Assembly (NCBI RefSeq): GCF_900115905.1
Contig: NZ_FOYD01000002.1
Coordinates: 186,001 to 250,000 of the forward strand
Length of the DNA stretch: 64,000 nucleotides
Direction of reading: 5' to 3'
Origin: Halopseudomonas formosensis
GTDB lineage: Bacteria > Pseudomonadota > Gammaproteobacteria > Pseudomonadales > Pseudomonadaceae
The translations under genes and the position numbers were made by a program. Position 1 is the first letter of the stretch; every line of letters starts with the position of its first letter. The notes beneath the pieces are model-generated. The model did not search any database. It saw only the letters and a list, made by a program, of their open reading frames with translations, and was not told where the DNA came from. Of this stretch, positions 38,145-46,995 are shown in pieces.

Positions 38145-38812
38145 GTCTGCCGCCCGACCAGCACGTAGCCCTGACCACGGCGGGTCTCGATGGCGTCGCG
38201 GCCGATCTTGCGGCGCAGATGATTGATCTGCACCTCGATGACGTTGGATTCCCGCTCGGCTTCGTTATCGTACAGGTGCTCCATGAGCCGGGACTTGGAC
38301 ACCAGCTTGCCCGCGTGCAGCATCAGGCAGCGCAGCAGGCGAAACTCACTGGCCGACAGATCCACCGCCTCCAGTCCGGGCCCGGAGACCTGCTGGGTGC
38401 TTTCATCCAGCGTCAGGCCGGCGGCCTGCAGGGTCGGTCTGGGCTCATGCCCATGGCTGCGACGCAGCAGACCCTGAACCCGCAACAGTAATTCCTCGGG
38501 ATGAAAGGGTTTGGTGAGATAGTCATCGGCGCCGGCGCGCAGGCCATCGATCCGCTCGGCCCAGCTGTCGCGTGCGGTGAGGATCAGCACCGGAAGATTC
38601 ATGCCCCGGGCACGCCAGGCCTGCAGGACCTCCAGTCCACTTCTGCCGGGCAGACCCAAGTCCAGAATGCACAGGTCATAGGGCTCGATCTCGGCCAGCT
38701 GCTGCACATCACGCCCGTCGGCACGCCAGTCGACGACATACCCCGCCTGCCGCAGATCCTGCATCAGCCCTTCCGCCAGGGCCACGTTATCCTCGGCAAG
38801 CAACAGCCGCAT
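38141..38812 (-). CDS. OmpR/PmrA-family response regulator
   Basis: The 223-residue regulator has a receiver domain with LAEDN, phospho-acceptor D51 (CILDLGLPG), LILTARD and K101 (YLTKPF). A winged-helix DNA-binding domain with [20 protein letters not shown] and YVLVGR follows. It matches the PmrA/QseB/CarR branch. It sits between the PepSY genes and the kinase with four-base overlaps on both sides. The four hexamers upstream of the operon fit the 11-bp half-site spacing that PmrA-type regulators bind, which suggests autoregulation. Confidence 0.9.
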   Translation of the reverse strand: MRLLLAEDNVALAEGLMQDLRQAGYVVDWRADGRDVQQLAEIEPYDLCILDLGLPGRSGLEVLQAWRARGMNLPVLILTARDSWAERIDGLRAGADDYLTKPFHPEELLLRVQGLLRRSHGHEPRPTLQAAGLTLDESTQQVSGPGLEAVDLSASEFRLLRCLMLHAGKLVSKSRLMEHLYDNEAERESNVIEVQINHLRRKIGRDAIETRRGQGYVLVGRQT

Positions 38813-39141
38813 CAGTCATCCTCGTCGATATCCACATCCAGCAGTCTGCCAGTGACCGCATCATACTCCAGCTCGACAACCCGGCGATCCCGGGTGACCA
38901 GTTCCAGCTCATAGATGTACCGACCATCATCGCGTTCCAGCTCGGCGCCGAGAAAGCGCCCGGGATAGCGCTGCAGCGCATCTTCGATCAGCACGTGCAA
39001 TGGCAGGATATGCCCCTGCTCGGTCAGACGCAGGGCTTCATCCTGATCAATGTCATGGGCGAACGCGGGGCCCGCCCATAGCCCAAAAAGCAACCAGCCG
39101 CACAGGGCGGCTGGTTTCAGGCGACGGTGAAGATCAGTCAT
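38812..39141 (-). CDS. PepSY-domain periplasmic protein (second of two)
   Basis: The 109-residue product has a signal peptide ([19 protein letters not shown]). One PepSY unit follows: [40 protein letters not shown] and [20 protein letters not shown]. PepSY proteins inhibit proteases or bind metals at the envelope. In P. aeruginosa a PepSY protein lies beside the CarSR/BqsSR system. It overlaps the first PepSY gene by eight bases and the regulator by four. Confidence 0.85.
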   Translation of the reverse strand: MTDLHRRLKPAALCGWLLFGLWAGPAFAHDIDQDEALRLTEQGHILPLHVLIEDALQRYPGRFLGAELERDDGRYIYELELVTRDRRVVELEYDAVTGRLLDVDIDEDD

Positions 39142-39442
39142 CCTGCTCGGTCTTGATGACGTCGCCGGTGGCTGCATCCAGGGTGATATCCCAATCGGTA
39201 CCATCCTCGCTGCGAATATCCAGCTTGTACTCGTAGCGACCGTCGTCCAGCTCCAGATCACGGTCGGTGATCTGGCCGGCCTTGATCGACAGGGCCTTTT
39301 GCTCCAGGCTTTCCAGCGACTGGATAGTGCCCTGCTCGACCAGACGGGCCGCTTCCTCGCGACTGATATCATCATCAGCCATGGCAGCAGCGGAACCCAG
39401 ACCCAGCAGTACGGCGCAGGAAATTGCAATGCAGTTTTTCAT
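39134..39442 (-). CDS. PepSY-domain periplasmic protein (first of two)
   Basis: The 102-residue protein has a signal peptide ending SAAAMADDD, then DISREEAARLVEQGTIQSLE, ITDRDLELDDGRYEYKLDIR and [18 protein letters not shown], a complete single PepSY domain. CGGAG precedes the ATG. It is the leader gene of the PepSY-PepSY-regulator-kinase operon and has the PmrA-type boxes 49 bases upstream. The two PepSY products share layout but not close sequence. Confidence 0.87.
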   Translation of the reverse strand: MKNCIAISCAVLLGLGSAAAMADDDISREEAARLVEQGTIQSLESLEQKALSIKAGQITDRDLELDDGRYEYKLDIRSEDGTDWDITLDAATGDVIKTEQDD

Positions 39443-39490
39443 ATCAGGTAACTCCGTTGTTTGAACACAAGGATAGCCTAGAAGACCAAG

Positions 39491-39529
39491 CTGAATTCAG
39501 GCTTAAAACAACCTGAAGCCAAGCTTAAG
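39491..39529 (-). promoter_or_regulatory. Four PmrA-type half-sites at 11-bp period
   Basis: Read on the minus strand: CTTAAG (39524-39529), CTTCAG (39513-39518), TTTAAG (39502-39507) and ATTCAG (39491-39496). Each is separated by five bases. PmrA-type boxes are pairs of YTTAAK hexamers with N5, so this is two overlapping or consecutive boxes. They precede the PepSY operon, which encodes a PmrA-like regulator. Confidence 0.65.
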
Positions 39530-39685
39530 ACAATCGGCTTGTCCGCTTCGTTCTACCTGTCTGGCCTGCCGGCCGCGCCACCCCGCCCAGCCACAACCCC
39601 GAAAATGACCCGGTCAGGTGATGGGTTGCCGGGTGCGTCTGTGGTTAACTCGAAAAAAAACAACATCTGCCGAACGGGTGCGCTC

Positions 39686-40711
39686 ATGTCCGCACGGGAA
39701 CAGACCCTACCCCTGCCGCAGCAGACTGTCCATGTCATTGACTGTCGCTGGTTACTGGCCCTGTATCTGGTGATTCCACTGTCGCTGCTGGTGGTCTTCA
39801 CGGATGCCTGGCTGTTCGAGGGCGGGATGGTCTATCAGCGAATTCCCACACAACCCGAGGATTGGCCATTCTGGACGGTCATCTTTGGGCTACCACATAT
39901 CATCGCCAGCCTGATTACCATGGCCGATCGGGAGTACCTCAACCATTACCGGCGCAGCCTGCTGTGGCCGATGCTGTTGTTCGCCGGCATCGCCAGCGCG
40001 GGATATCTGGGCCCGCAACCTGTCAGCTACAACCTGCTGTTCGTCTTCCTCGGCTTCTACACCATCTATCACGTGCTGGCCCAGCAGCTGGGACTGACTC
40101 TGATGATGATGGGCGTACCGCCGTGCCGCAGTTACCGCCTGTGGAAATGGCTGTCGATCATTGCCGGCATGGCGATTTACATGAATGTGTATGGCGAGCG
40201 CTTTCTGGGCAACATCTGGCTGGGAGACATCAGTCTGTACACCCTGCTGACCTACAGCGCCGCGCTGGTCGGCGCTGCTCTGGTGGTGCTGGCGATCCGC
40301 CTGACACCCCGCTCCAGACACCGGATCGGCGTCTGGTATCTGTGGGGCAATGTGGCGTTGATTCTTTCCACCCTGCTGATTCAGGAAGTCGGTTACGCCC
40401 TGTTCGTGATCCTGATCCCCCGCATCATCCACGATGTCACCGCTTACATGGTGTATGTCACCCATGACCGCAACCGCAACGGCGAAGCACCGGTCAACGG
40501 CCTCTATCAGCTGGCCAGTTTCACCCGGCTGTCACCGGTGATACTGCTACCGCTCATGTCAGTGGGCATTGCCTACCTGCTGACCTCCTACCAGCATTAC
40601 GTTCTGGTCAGTATCCTGGTACTGACGGTGAGTTTCCTGCATTACTACTTCGAGGGCTTCATCTGGCGCGGCGGGAATCCCCATCGTCGCTACGTCACCT
40701 TCAGACGTTGA
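39686..40711 (+). CDS. Histidine-rich polytopic membrane protein of unknown family
   Basis: The ATG at 39686 gives 341 residues with about eight membrane helices. I do not recognise the family. Histidines recur inside or at the edge of helices: FGLPHIIAS (about 76), LNHYRRS, FYTIYHVLAQQLG, LIPRIIHDVTAYMVYVTHD and SFLHYYFEGF. This spacing recalls integral-membrane metal oxygenases such as Brp/Blh-type dioxygenases or desaturase-like enzymes, but no signature is decisive. The ribosome site is weak (GGGTG). It faces away from the PepSY operon, so the PmrA-type boxes lie between the two. The patatin gene follows 70 bases later on the same strand. Confidence 0.6.
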   Translation: MSAREQTLPLPQQTVHVIDCRWLLALYLVIPLSLLVVFTDAWLFEGGMVYQRIPTQPEDWPFWTVIFGLPHIIASLITMADREYLNHYRRSLLWPMLLFAGIASAGYLGPQPVSYNLLFVFLGFYTIYHVLAQQLGLTLMMMGVPPCRSYRLWKWLSIIAGMAIYMNVYGERFLGNIWLGDISLYTLLTYSAALVGAALVVLAIRLTPRSRHRIGVWYLWGNVALILSTLLIQEVGYALFVILIPRIIHDVTAYMVYVTHDRNRNGEAPVNGLYQLASFTRLSPVILLPLMSVGIAYLLTSYQHYVLVSILVLTVSFLHYYFEGFIWRGGNPHRRYVTFRR

Positions 40712-40781
40712 GCGTCCTCGCTGACAAGCGCCATTGATCCTGAGACAATATGACGACTTGTTTCGCACTGATGGATGTTTC

Positions 40782-41864
40782 ATGGTCGCCATTCATGTTC
40801 CCGAACCCGCTCTGACGCTCCGCGCCGGCGCCCGCGCCCTCGCCCGCATTCGTGAATCGGGCCTGCAACCAGCCGATATCCACGTCATACCCGGCGCTGC
40901 CGGAGGCCCCAAGGCACTGGGTATCCAGGGTCTGGACATGGCCATCTTCGGTCAGTGGCTCCCCCAGGCGCCGCAACCGCGCAGTCTGGTGGGCGCCTCG
41001 ATCGGCAGTTGGCGCTTCGCCAGCGTGTGCAAGCCGGACCCGGTGGCCGGCCTGCAGCGTCTGGGTGAACTCTATACCACCCAGCGCTTCCCCAAGGGCA
41101 TCACCGTGGCGGAGATCAGCCGGCGCTGCGCGACCATGCTGGATGAACTGCTGGAAGGTCAGGATGAAGCCATCCTGTCCAATCCGCTCTACCATCTCAA
41201 CATCATGGTGGTGAAGTCCCTGCGTCTGCTGCAGCTGGACCACCCCAGAGCACTGGGGCTGGGGCTGGGCGGCGTGATTGGCAGCAACCTGCTGGGACGG
41301 CGCCACCTCAAGCGGTGGTTCGAACGGGTCATCATCCACGATACCCGGCTGGCTCCGCCCCTCGGTGATCTTGACGACTTCGTCACCAGCTACGTGAGCC
41401 TGAGCACGGACAACCTGCGACCGGCACTGCTGGCCTCGGGCTCCATTCCCATGGTGATGGAGGCGGTGCGGGATATTCCCGGCGCCAGCGAGGGCGTGTA
41501 CCGTGATGGCGGCTTGCTCGACTACCACCTGGATCTGCCATGGAAGGCTCCCGGCGTGGTGCTCTACCCGCACTTCATCGACCGGGTGGTGCCGGGCTGG
41601 TTCGACAAGGCGATGCCCTGGCGCCGGGCCTGCGCTGATCGCGCGGGGGATGTGCTGCTGGTGGCGCCCTCGCCGGCCTATCTGGCGCGCCTGCCCTACG
41701 GCAAGCTGCCGGATCGCCGGGACTATCGCCGGTTCGGCGCCGACGATGCGGGTCGAGAGCAGTACTGGCGTCAGGCCATGGCGGAAAGTCAGCGACTGGG
41801 CGACGAGTTCATGGAGCTGGTGAGCGAAGGACGCCTGGAAGCGAGGCTGCAACCCCTGCGCTGA
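40782..41864 (+). CDS. Patatin-like phospholipase
   Basis: The ATG at 40782 has GGAT six bases upstream; a TTG further 5' is less likely. The 360-residue cytosolic protein shows the glycine-rich oxyanion loop PGAAGGPKALG near 37-47, the nucleophile motif GASIGS (S73) and the partner YRDGGLLDYH (D near 242) of the Ser-Asp dyad. Patatin enzymes hydrolyse acyl esters of lipids. There is no signal peptide or type V translocator, so it is not a PlpD-type exotoxin. It follows the histidine-rich membrane protein and could act with it, though this is only positional. Confidence 0.85.
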   Translation: MVAIHVPEPALTLRAGARALARIRESGLQPADIHVIPGAAGGPKALGIQGLDMAIFGQWLPQAPQPRSLVGASIGSWRFASVCKPDPVAGLQRLGELYTTQRFPKGITVAEISRRCATMLDELLEGQDEAILSNPLYHLNIMVVKSLRLLQLDHPRALGLGLGGVIGSNLLGRRHLKRWFERVIIHDTRLAPPLGDLDDFVTSYVSLSTDNLRPALLASGSIPMVMEAVRDIPGASEGVYRDGGLLDYHLDLPWKAPGVVLYPHFIDRVVPGWFDKAMPWRRACADRAGDVLLVAPSPAYLARLPYGKLPDRRDYRRFGADDAGREQYWRQAMAESQRLGDEFMELVSEGRLEARLQPLR

Positions 41865-41894
41865 GCGCAGTTGCTGCTGCAGAACTGCAGAGAA

Positions 41895-42392
41895 TCAGTG
41901 ATCGAGCACCCGCCGGGCGCTGATGTAACTGCGCTGCCAGTAACTGGCCTGGAGATCGTCGAGGCGCACTCGTCCACCACTGCTGGGCGCATGCAGGAAG
42001 CGCCCATCCCCGACATAGATGCCGGCATGGTCCACCCGCTTGCCACGGGTCGAGAACAGCACCAGGTCACCGGGTTGCAGGGCATCCGTCGCGGCCTTGC
42101 GCGGCAGTTCGCTGAGGCCGGCGGTGGTTCTGGGCAGAGTGACCCCAGCCGTCTCTCGGAACACGTAGTTGATCAATCCGCTGCAGTCGAAGCCGGTTTC
42201 CGGAGAGCTGCCGCCCCAGCGGTAGGGTGTACCGACCAGGCTGAAGGCGTGGAACAGGATCTCGTCATGGAAAGCGGGCTTGGTGGGCGCTTCGACTGCA
42301 ACAGGGGGCGGCGGTGGCAAAGGCTGTGGCGCATTGGCACAGCCAGCCAGAACGGCCAGCGCGGTCAGCAGCGGCAACAGGAACAGGCGCAT
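41895..42392 (-). CDS. NlpC/P60 (C40) peptidoglycan endopeptidase lipoprotein
   Basis: The 165-residue product has a lipoprotein signal ending AVLAGC (C18), a proline-rich linker (PLPPPPPVAVEAP) and an NlpC/P60 domain with all catalytic residues: GFDCSG (C71), VDHAGIY (H123) and FLHAPSSG (H135). It resembles Spr/MepS and YafL, which cut peptide cross-links to allow wall growth. Length is close to MepS. It is a single gene converging on patatin. Confidence 0.92.
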   Translation of the reverse strand: MRLFLLPLLTALAVLAGCANAPQPLPPPPPVAVEAPTKPAFHDEILFHAFSLVGTPYRWGGSSPETGFDCSGLINYVFRETAGVTLPRTTAGLSELPRKAATDALQPGDLVLFSTRGKRVDHAGIYVGDGRFLHAPSSGGRVRLDDLQASYWQRSYISARRVLDH

Positions 42393-42484
42393 ACCTAACC
42401 CCTCGGATGGGAAATGCGATTACCTTGCCAAGACAATGGGTTGAGGTCAAGTTCTGAGATACCGCCTGAGCGCTGAAACGTAAC

Positions 42485-43159
42485 TCAATGATTCACCGTG
42501 AAGGCCAGCATGACTGACAACTGACACAGTGGCCGACCGCTCTGCTCGACCAGCTGATTGAATGCCTGCTGCACCGTGGCCAGGTCCCGCTGACTGGTGG
42601 CCACCGCCCTGTCCAATACACCCATTGCCACCAGCGCTGCCAGCACATCCGCAGTGGTGACGAAGGTGTCCTTGCCGATCATGCGCAGAAAGCGCGGTAC
42701 CGAGAGCCCGCCCAGCTGGTTGCCCCGGCGGGCCAGCAGACGCCAGAGGCCGACGATATCCTCGGTGGGCCAGTCGGCTATCAGCGCGCCCATGCTGCCG
42801 TACTCGCGACTCAGATCCAGCACCATCTGGGCATTGCGCGGCACACTGCGCATCTTGGCCAGGTGCCGGATGAGCCGCTTGTCGCCCATGAGCCGTTCGA
42901 TGTGCTCGGCACTCATCAGCACCACCTTCTCGGGGTCGAAGCCGAAGAATACTTCCTCGAAGGCCGGCCAGCGGGCATCCACCACGCTGTGCTTGAGTCC
43001 CGCCCGGAACACTCTCAGGGCAATGTGCGACAGGTAGCGGTCATCGGGCATGGCCCTGAGCTGCTCCGGATCACGGGGAATCGGCAGACGGGACTCGAGC
43101 GCCTGACGGGAGCCGAAGCGGTTAAGGCAATACTCTTCCAGCCACTGGTAGTTGCGCAT
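42485..43159 (-). CDS. tag: DNA-3-methyladenine glycosylase I-like protein
   Basis: The 224-residue protein shows Tag family blocks: LSHIALRVFRAGLKHSVVDA near 44-63, FDPEKVVLMSAEHIERLMGD and GKDTFVTTADVLAAL, with an HhH-GPD-like helical fold. The zinc-binding cysteines of E. coli Tag are not clearly kept, and the N-terminus is longer, so this is the divergent Pseudomonas-type member. It would excise 3-methyladenine from alkylated DNA. It precedes ttcA by 18 bases in the opposite sense of reading (ttcA is upstream on the minus strand), likely one transcript. Confidence 0.72.
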   Translation of the reverse strand: MRNYQWLEEYCLNRFGSRQALESRLPIPRDPEQLRAMPDDRYLSHIALRVFRAGLKHSVVDARWPAFEEVFFGFDPEKVVLMSAEHIERLMGDKRLIRHLAKMRSVPRNAQMVLDLSREYGSMGALIADWPTEDIVGLWRLLARRGNQLGGLSVPRFLRMIGKDTFVTTADVLAALVAMGVLDRAVATSQRDLATVQQAFNQLVEQSGRPLCQLSVMLAFTVNH

Positions 43160-43177
43160 GACCGCTCCTTGCCGGGG

Positions 43178-44002
43178 TCAGAGATTCATGATGTTGACGA
43201 AGCGCGGCGTGGCGCTGTCATCCACCCTGAGGCTGGCGAAGTCGAACAGCGCGGTATCGGCCAGCTGAGACGGCTGGACGTTGCGCAGGGCGCGGAAAAT
43301 GTTCTCCACCCGGCCGGGGGTTTCCCGCTCCCAGCTGCGCAGCATCTCCTTGACCACCTGGCGCTGCAGGTTCTCCTGGGAGCCGCAGAGGTTGCAGGGA
43401 ATGATGGGAAACTCCTTGAGTACCGAATAGGCTTCGATGTCCTTCTCGTTGCAGTAGGCCAACGGGCGGATCACCACGTTGCGACCGTCATCGGAGCGCA
43501 GCTTGGGCGGCATGGCCTTGAGGTTGCCGCCATAGAACATGTTGAGGAAGAAGGTCTCGACGATGTCGTCCCGGTGGTGCCCCAGCGCCATCTTGGTGGC
43601 GCCGATCTCGTCGGCAAAGGTGTAGAGATTGCCACGACGCAGGCGCGAACACAGGGAACAGGTGGTCTTGCCCTCGGGCACCTTCTCCTTGACGATGGAA
43701 TAGGTGTCGCGTTCGAGGATGTGGTACGGAATGCCCAGGCCATCAAGGTAGGCCGGAAGCACATGCTCGGGGAAGCCGGGCTGCTTCTGGTCCATGTTTA
43801 CCGCTACGATCTCGAAGCGGATGGGCGCGACCTTCTGCAGGTACAGCAGCATGTCCAGCATGGTGTAGCTGTCCTTGCCACCGGACAGGCAGACCATGAC
43901 CTTGTCGCCGTCCTCGATCATGTTGTAATCGGTAACCGCTTCTGCCGTCAGACGACGCAGACGTTTCTGCAATTTGTTCTGGTTCACGCTAAGGCTGGAC
44001 AT
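43178..44002 (-). CDS. ttcA: tRNA 2-thiocytidine(32) synthetase TtcA
   Basis: The start at 44002 gives 274 residues. The PP-loop is SGGKDSYT at 40-47. The Fe-S cysteines appear as [10 protein letters not shown] and [12 protein letters not shown], the usual CxxC pairs of the TtcA family. It adds sulfur to cytidine 32 of several tRNAs. Upstream in-frame sequence runs into the region of the Yip1 terminator hairpin, so the longer start is unlikely. tag follows 18 bases later. Confidence 0.93.
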   Translation of the reverse strand: MSSLSVNQNKLQKRLRRLTAEAVTDYNMIEDGDKVMVCLSGGKDSYTMLDMLLYLQKVAPIRFEIVAVNMDQKQPGFPEHVLPAYLDGLGIPYHILERDTYSIVKEKVPEGKTTCSLCSRLRRGNLYTFADEIGATKMALGHHRDDIVETFFLNMFYGGNLKAMPPKLRSDDGRNVVIRPLAYCNEKDIEAYSVLKEFPIIPCNLCGSQENLQRQVVKEMLRSWERETPGRVENIFRALRNVQPSQLADTALFDFASLRVDDSATPRFVNIMNL

Positions 44003-44073
44003 GGTGGGGAACCCGGGTGTACTCAAAACCGGGCATTCTACCGGGAATCGACCACCAGAAAAACAGCGGAGCA

Positions 44074-44103
44074 CGCGGAGGGCGCCGGACGGCACCCTCC
44101 GCG
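44074..44103 (-). terminator. Terminator of the Yip1-family gene
   Basis: CGCGGAGGG and CCCTCCGCG form a perfect 9-bp stem 10 bases after the Yip1 stop on the minus strand. A TTTTT run follows about ten bases later. Confidence 0.6.
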
Positions 44104-44113
44104 TTCAGGGATG

Positions 44114-44713
44114 TCAGCGCAGGTAGACGGGACCGACACCCAGCCCCCAGAAGATGACCGCGGTGGCCATCATGCCGACAAGAACCACCAGTCCCACCGC
44201 CAGAATGGAGCTGGCAAACAGGAAGCCTTCCTCCTCCGGGATGCCCATGAAGATGGGGATACCCTGGTACAGGAGGTAGGTGGTGTAGCAGATGGCAACT
44301 GTGCCTGCGATCATGGCCAGCCAGAGGTCCGGATACAGGGCCGCCAATCCGGCGATGAACAGGGGCGTGGCGGTGTAGGCGGCGAAGATGACGCATTCGC
44401 TGATGGTCGGGTTGGCATCATAGGTCCGCGACATCCAGTGGATGAAAGCACCCATGACCGCTACACCTGCCAGCATCGCAAGCCAGGTGAGCGCCGTCAT
44501 CTGCAGCGCACTGGCCTGGGTCAGCTTGACCGGTTCCAGGGTACCTATGGTCCAGCCTACCTGGGTTGTGCCTATATAGGCAGATACCGCAGGAATAGCC
44601 GCCAGAACCAGTACGTGCACCAGGTAAATCGGCCCGAGAGTCATTTCACCGGCCTTGATGCTTCTCCACGCCTTGTCCGGGTTGGTGAACAGCCCCACAA
44701 CATTCTGGATCAT
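44114..44713 (-). CDS. Yip1-family inner-membrane protein
   Basis: The start at 44713 has CAGGAGG eight bases upstream. The 199-residue protein has five membrane helices and the Yip1 features: IQNVVGLFTNPDKAWRSIKA at the start, YDANPTISECVIFAAYTATP near 105-124, and LYQGIPIFMGIPEEEGF near 155-171. Bacterial Yip1 proteins (PF04893) are abundant in marine and Pseudomonas-like bacteria and of unknown function. It stands alone with its own terminator. Confidence 0.85.
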   Translation of the reverse strand: MIQNVVGLFTNPDKAWRSIKAGEMTLGPIYLVHVLVLAAIPAVSAYIGTTQVGWTIGTLEPVKLTQASALQMTALTWLAMLAGVAVMGAFIHWMSRTYDANPTISECVIFAAYTATPLFIAGLAALYPDLWLAMIAGTVAICYTTYLLYQGIPIFMGIPEEEGFLFASSILAVGLVVLVGMMATAVIFWGLGVGPVYLR

Positions 44714-44993
44714 GGTCTGACCTCCTGATTTATTCTTGTACCAACGCCTATGGCGGCGCCGGGGGGCGGCTGCGACATCGTGTCGCCCACCTGCCTTGAC
44801 TATAGTCAAATTCGAATAAAGTGGGTCCGCCCCTTTTAGAGAGTTTTGCGGTTACCGCGCGCGCACTGATAGCGAAACCGCATTAGCCTCTCTGCTTCTT
44901 CCTGCCGTCTTCATTTCGCAGCAATTTCGTCACCACTCCGTAACCGGCCAGCGTTATCAAGTAGGCGCCCATTTCAATTAACGGAAGCCCTTG

Positions 44994-46991
44994 ATGAAAA
45001 GATGGATGATGAGTGCAACTGCCCTGGCGGTTGCGGCCGGTTTGAGCGGTTGTCTTGGTGACAGCGGCGGGAGCAGCAGCGACGGCGTTGTAACGCCCCC
45101 CGCTGCTGCACCGCAGGATATCGAGCTGAGTCTGCTGGGCCGCTATTCCACCGGCGCCTATGAGGTCAGCGCGGCGGAGATTCCGGCCTTCGACCCGGTG
45201 AACCAGCGCATTTTCATGGTCAACGCCCGGTCCGGGGCGGTGGACGTACTGGATGCCAGCAACCCCGCCACCCCGACGCTGGTCGACTCCCTGGCCACCG
45301 ATATCCCGGGAGCGACCATCAACAGCGTGGCCTGGCGTGACGGTCTGCTGGCGGTAGCCGTGGAAGCCTCGCCCAAGACCAGCCCTGGCAGTGTGGAGTT
45401 GTATGACGCCACTACCCTGACGCTGATCGACCGCGTGCAGGTAGGCGCCCTGCCGGACATGGTCACCTTCACTCCTGACGGCCGCTATGTCCTGGTCGCG
45501 AACGAAGGCGAGCCCAGCAATGACTATTCCGTCGACCCTGAAGGCTCAGTCAGCGTGGTGGAAGTACTGGCCGATGGCAGCGGCTTCGGTACAGCTCGGG
45601 TTGCGGGCTTCGGTCAATTCGAAGCGCAGAAGCAACAGCTCATCAAGCGCGGCGTACGGATTTATGGTCCGGGGGACAACCGCGTGGCCTACGGCCCCGA
45701 CAACCTCGCCAGCGTGGCCCGGGACATGGAGCCGGAGTACATCACCGTCTCCCCCGACTCCGGCACTGCGTGGGTTTCCCTGCAGGAAAACAACGCACTG
45801 GCACGACTGGACGTCGCCAGCGCGACCATCACCGACATCCTGCCCCTGGGCTACAAGGATTACGGTCAGCCTGGCAACCAGCTCGACGCCAGCGACGAAG
45901 ACGGCCCTGCTGGAGCTCCGGCACTCAACTTCCAGAGCTGGCCGGGGGTCGTAGGCATGTACCACCCCGATGCCATCGCCAGTTACAGCGTCGAGGATCG
46001 CACCTATATCGTCTCGGCCAACGAGGGCGATGCCCGGGCCTGGGGCGAGGATGATGATGCCTACTGGGGCTCGGACGACTCCCTGCCAGGCGATCGCAGC
46101 AAGGGCTTTGTCGAGGAGATACGCCTGAAGCATCTGGTTCACCATAATGGCTTCAGCCGCCGTTACGCTGACGACATGCCGCCGCAGCTGGCTGAGCTGG
46201 CCAGGGGTGCCCTGCTCGATCCGGCCGTGTTCTCCTATTGCGGTGCCGGTCTGGATCCGAGCAGGCCTTCGGGGTCCTGCCGCGAGGACGAGGCCGATCC
46301 GGTGAGCGGTGGCGGTCTGGGCCGGCTGAACGTCAGCTGGGTGCAGGGCTACAAGACCCAGGCCGATAGCAGCCCGGTCTACCACGATGCAGCAGGCAAT
46401 CCCGACCCGACAGCGGATGCCAGCAACGGCTATCTGATGTACCACACCCTGCATTCCTATGGTGCCCGCTCCTTCTCTATCTGGGATGAGGACGGTGAGC
46501 TGGTGTGGGATTCCGGGGATTTCTTCGAGAAGTTTCTCGCCGGTCAGACCGATTACGAGTGCCTGTTGGGTGAGGATCGCAGCATTCCCTGCCTGGAGTA
46601 CTTCAACTCGGGTCATGACGAAGCCAATGGCTTTGACAGCCGCAGCGACGCCAAGGGGCCCGAGCCGGAAGGCATCGCTCTGGGCCGTATCGGAGAGCAG
46701 ACCTTTGCCTTCATCGGGCTGGAGCGCATGGGCGGCATCATGGTGTTCGACATCACTGACCCCAGCCAGCCGCTGTTCCAGGATTACCTGAACACCCGGA
46801 ACAATTGGGTGGACGAGCCGGAGGAGTTGGCCGCTGCTGGGCGCCTGGACGAGGCCGGCGATCTGGGCCCCGAAGGCCTGGCCTTCGTCAGTGCCGAAGA
46901 CTCCCCTTCCGGCGAGCCGCTGCTGATCGTCGGCAACGAGGTCAGCGGCACCACCGCCATTTTCCAGATCCACCCAAGCGAGCGTCAGTAA
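44994..46991 (+). CDS. Choice-of-anchor-I family beta-propeller lipoprotein
   Basis: The 665-residue secreted protein has a lipoprotein signal (VAAGLSGC, C20), a low-complexity Gly/Ser linker and a large beta-propeller-like domain with repeats such as IPAFDPVNQRIFMVNARSG, MVTFTPDGRYVLVANEGEPS and YIVSANEGDARAW. It closes with EGIALGRIGEQTFAFIGLER and PEGLAFV. This pattern is the choice-of-anchor-I/alkaline-phosphatase-like or esterase-like propeller family. Several acidic loops (DASDEDGPAG, GEDDDAYWGSDD) may bind calcium. Enzymatic activity is unknown. An 11-bp terminator hairpin follows its stop. Confidence 0.82.
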   Translation: MKRWMMSATALAVAAGLSGCLGDSGGSSSDGVVTPPAAAPQDIELSLLGRYSTGAYEVSAAEIPAFDPVNQRIFMVNARSGAVDVLDASNPATPTLVDSLATDIPGATINSVAWRDGLLAVAVEASPKTSPGSVELYDATTLTLIDRVQVGALPDMVTFTPDGRYVLVANEGEPSNDYSVDPEGSVSVVEVLADGSGFGTARVAGFGQFEAQKQQLIKRGVRIYGPGDNRVAYGPDNLASVARDMEPEYITVSPDSGTAWVSLQENNALARLDVASATITDILPLGYKDYGQPGNQLDASDEDGPAGAPALNFQSWPGVVGMYHPDAIASYSVEDRTYIVSANEGDARAWGEDDDAYWGSDDSLPGDRSKGFVEEIRLKHLVHHNGFSRRYADDMPPQLAELARGALLDPAVFSYCGAGLDPSRPSGSCREDEADPVSGGGLGRLNVSWVQGYKTQADSSPVYHDAAGNPDPTADASNGYLMYHTLHSYGARSFSIWDEDGELVWDSGDFFEKFLAGQTDYECLLGEDRSIPCLEYFNSGHDEANGFDSRSDAKGPEPEGIALGRIGEQTFAFIGLERMGGIMVFDITDPSQPLFQDYLNTRNNWVDEPEELAAAGRLDEAGDLGPEGLAFVSAEDSPSGEPLLIVGNEVSGTTAIFQIHPSERQ

Positions 46992-46995
46992 CCGC

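Noticed and set aside
42863-44728. 621-codon plus-strand frame opposite tag, ttcA and the Yip1 gene
   Set aside because: All three minus-strand genes have recognisable motifs and ribosome sites; this frame has none.
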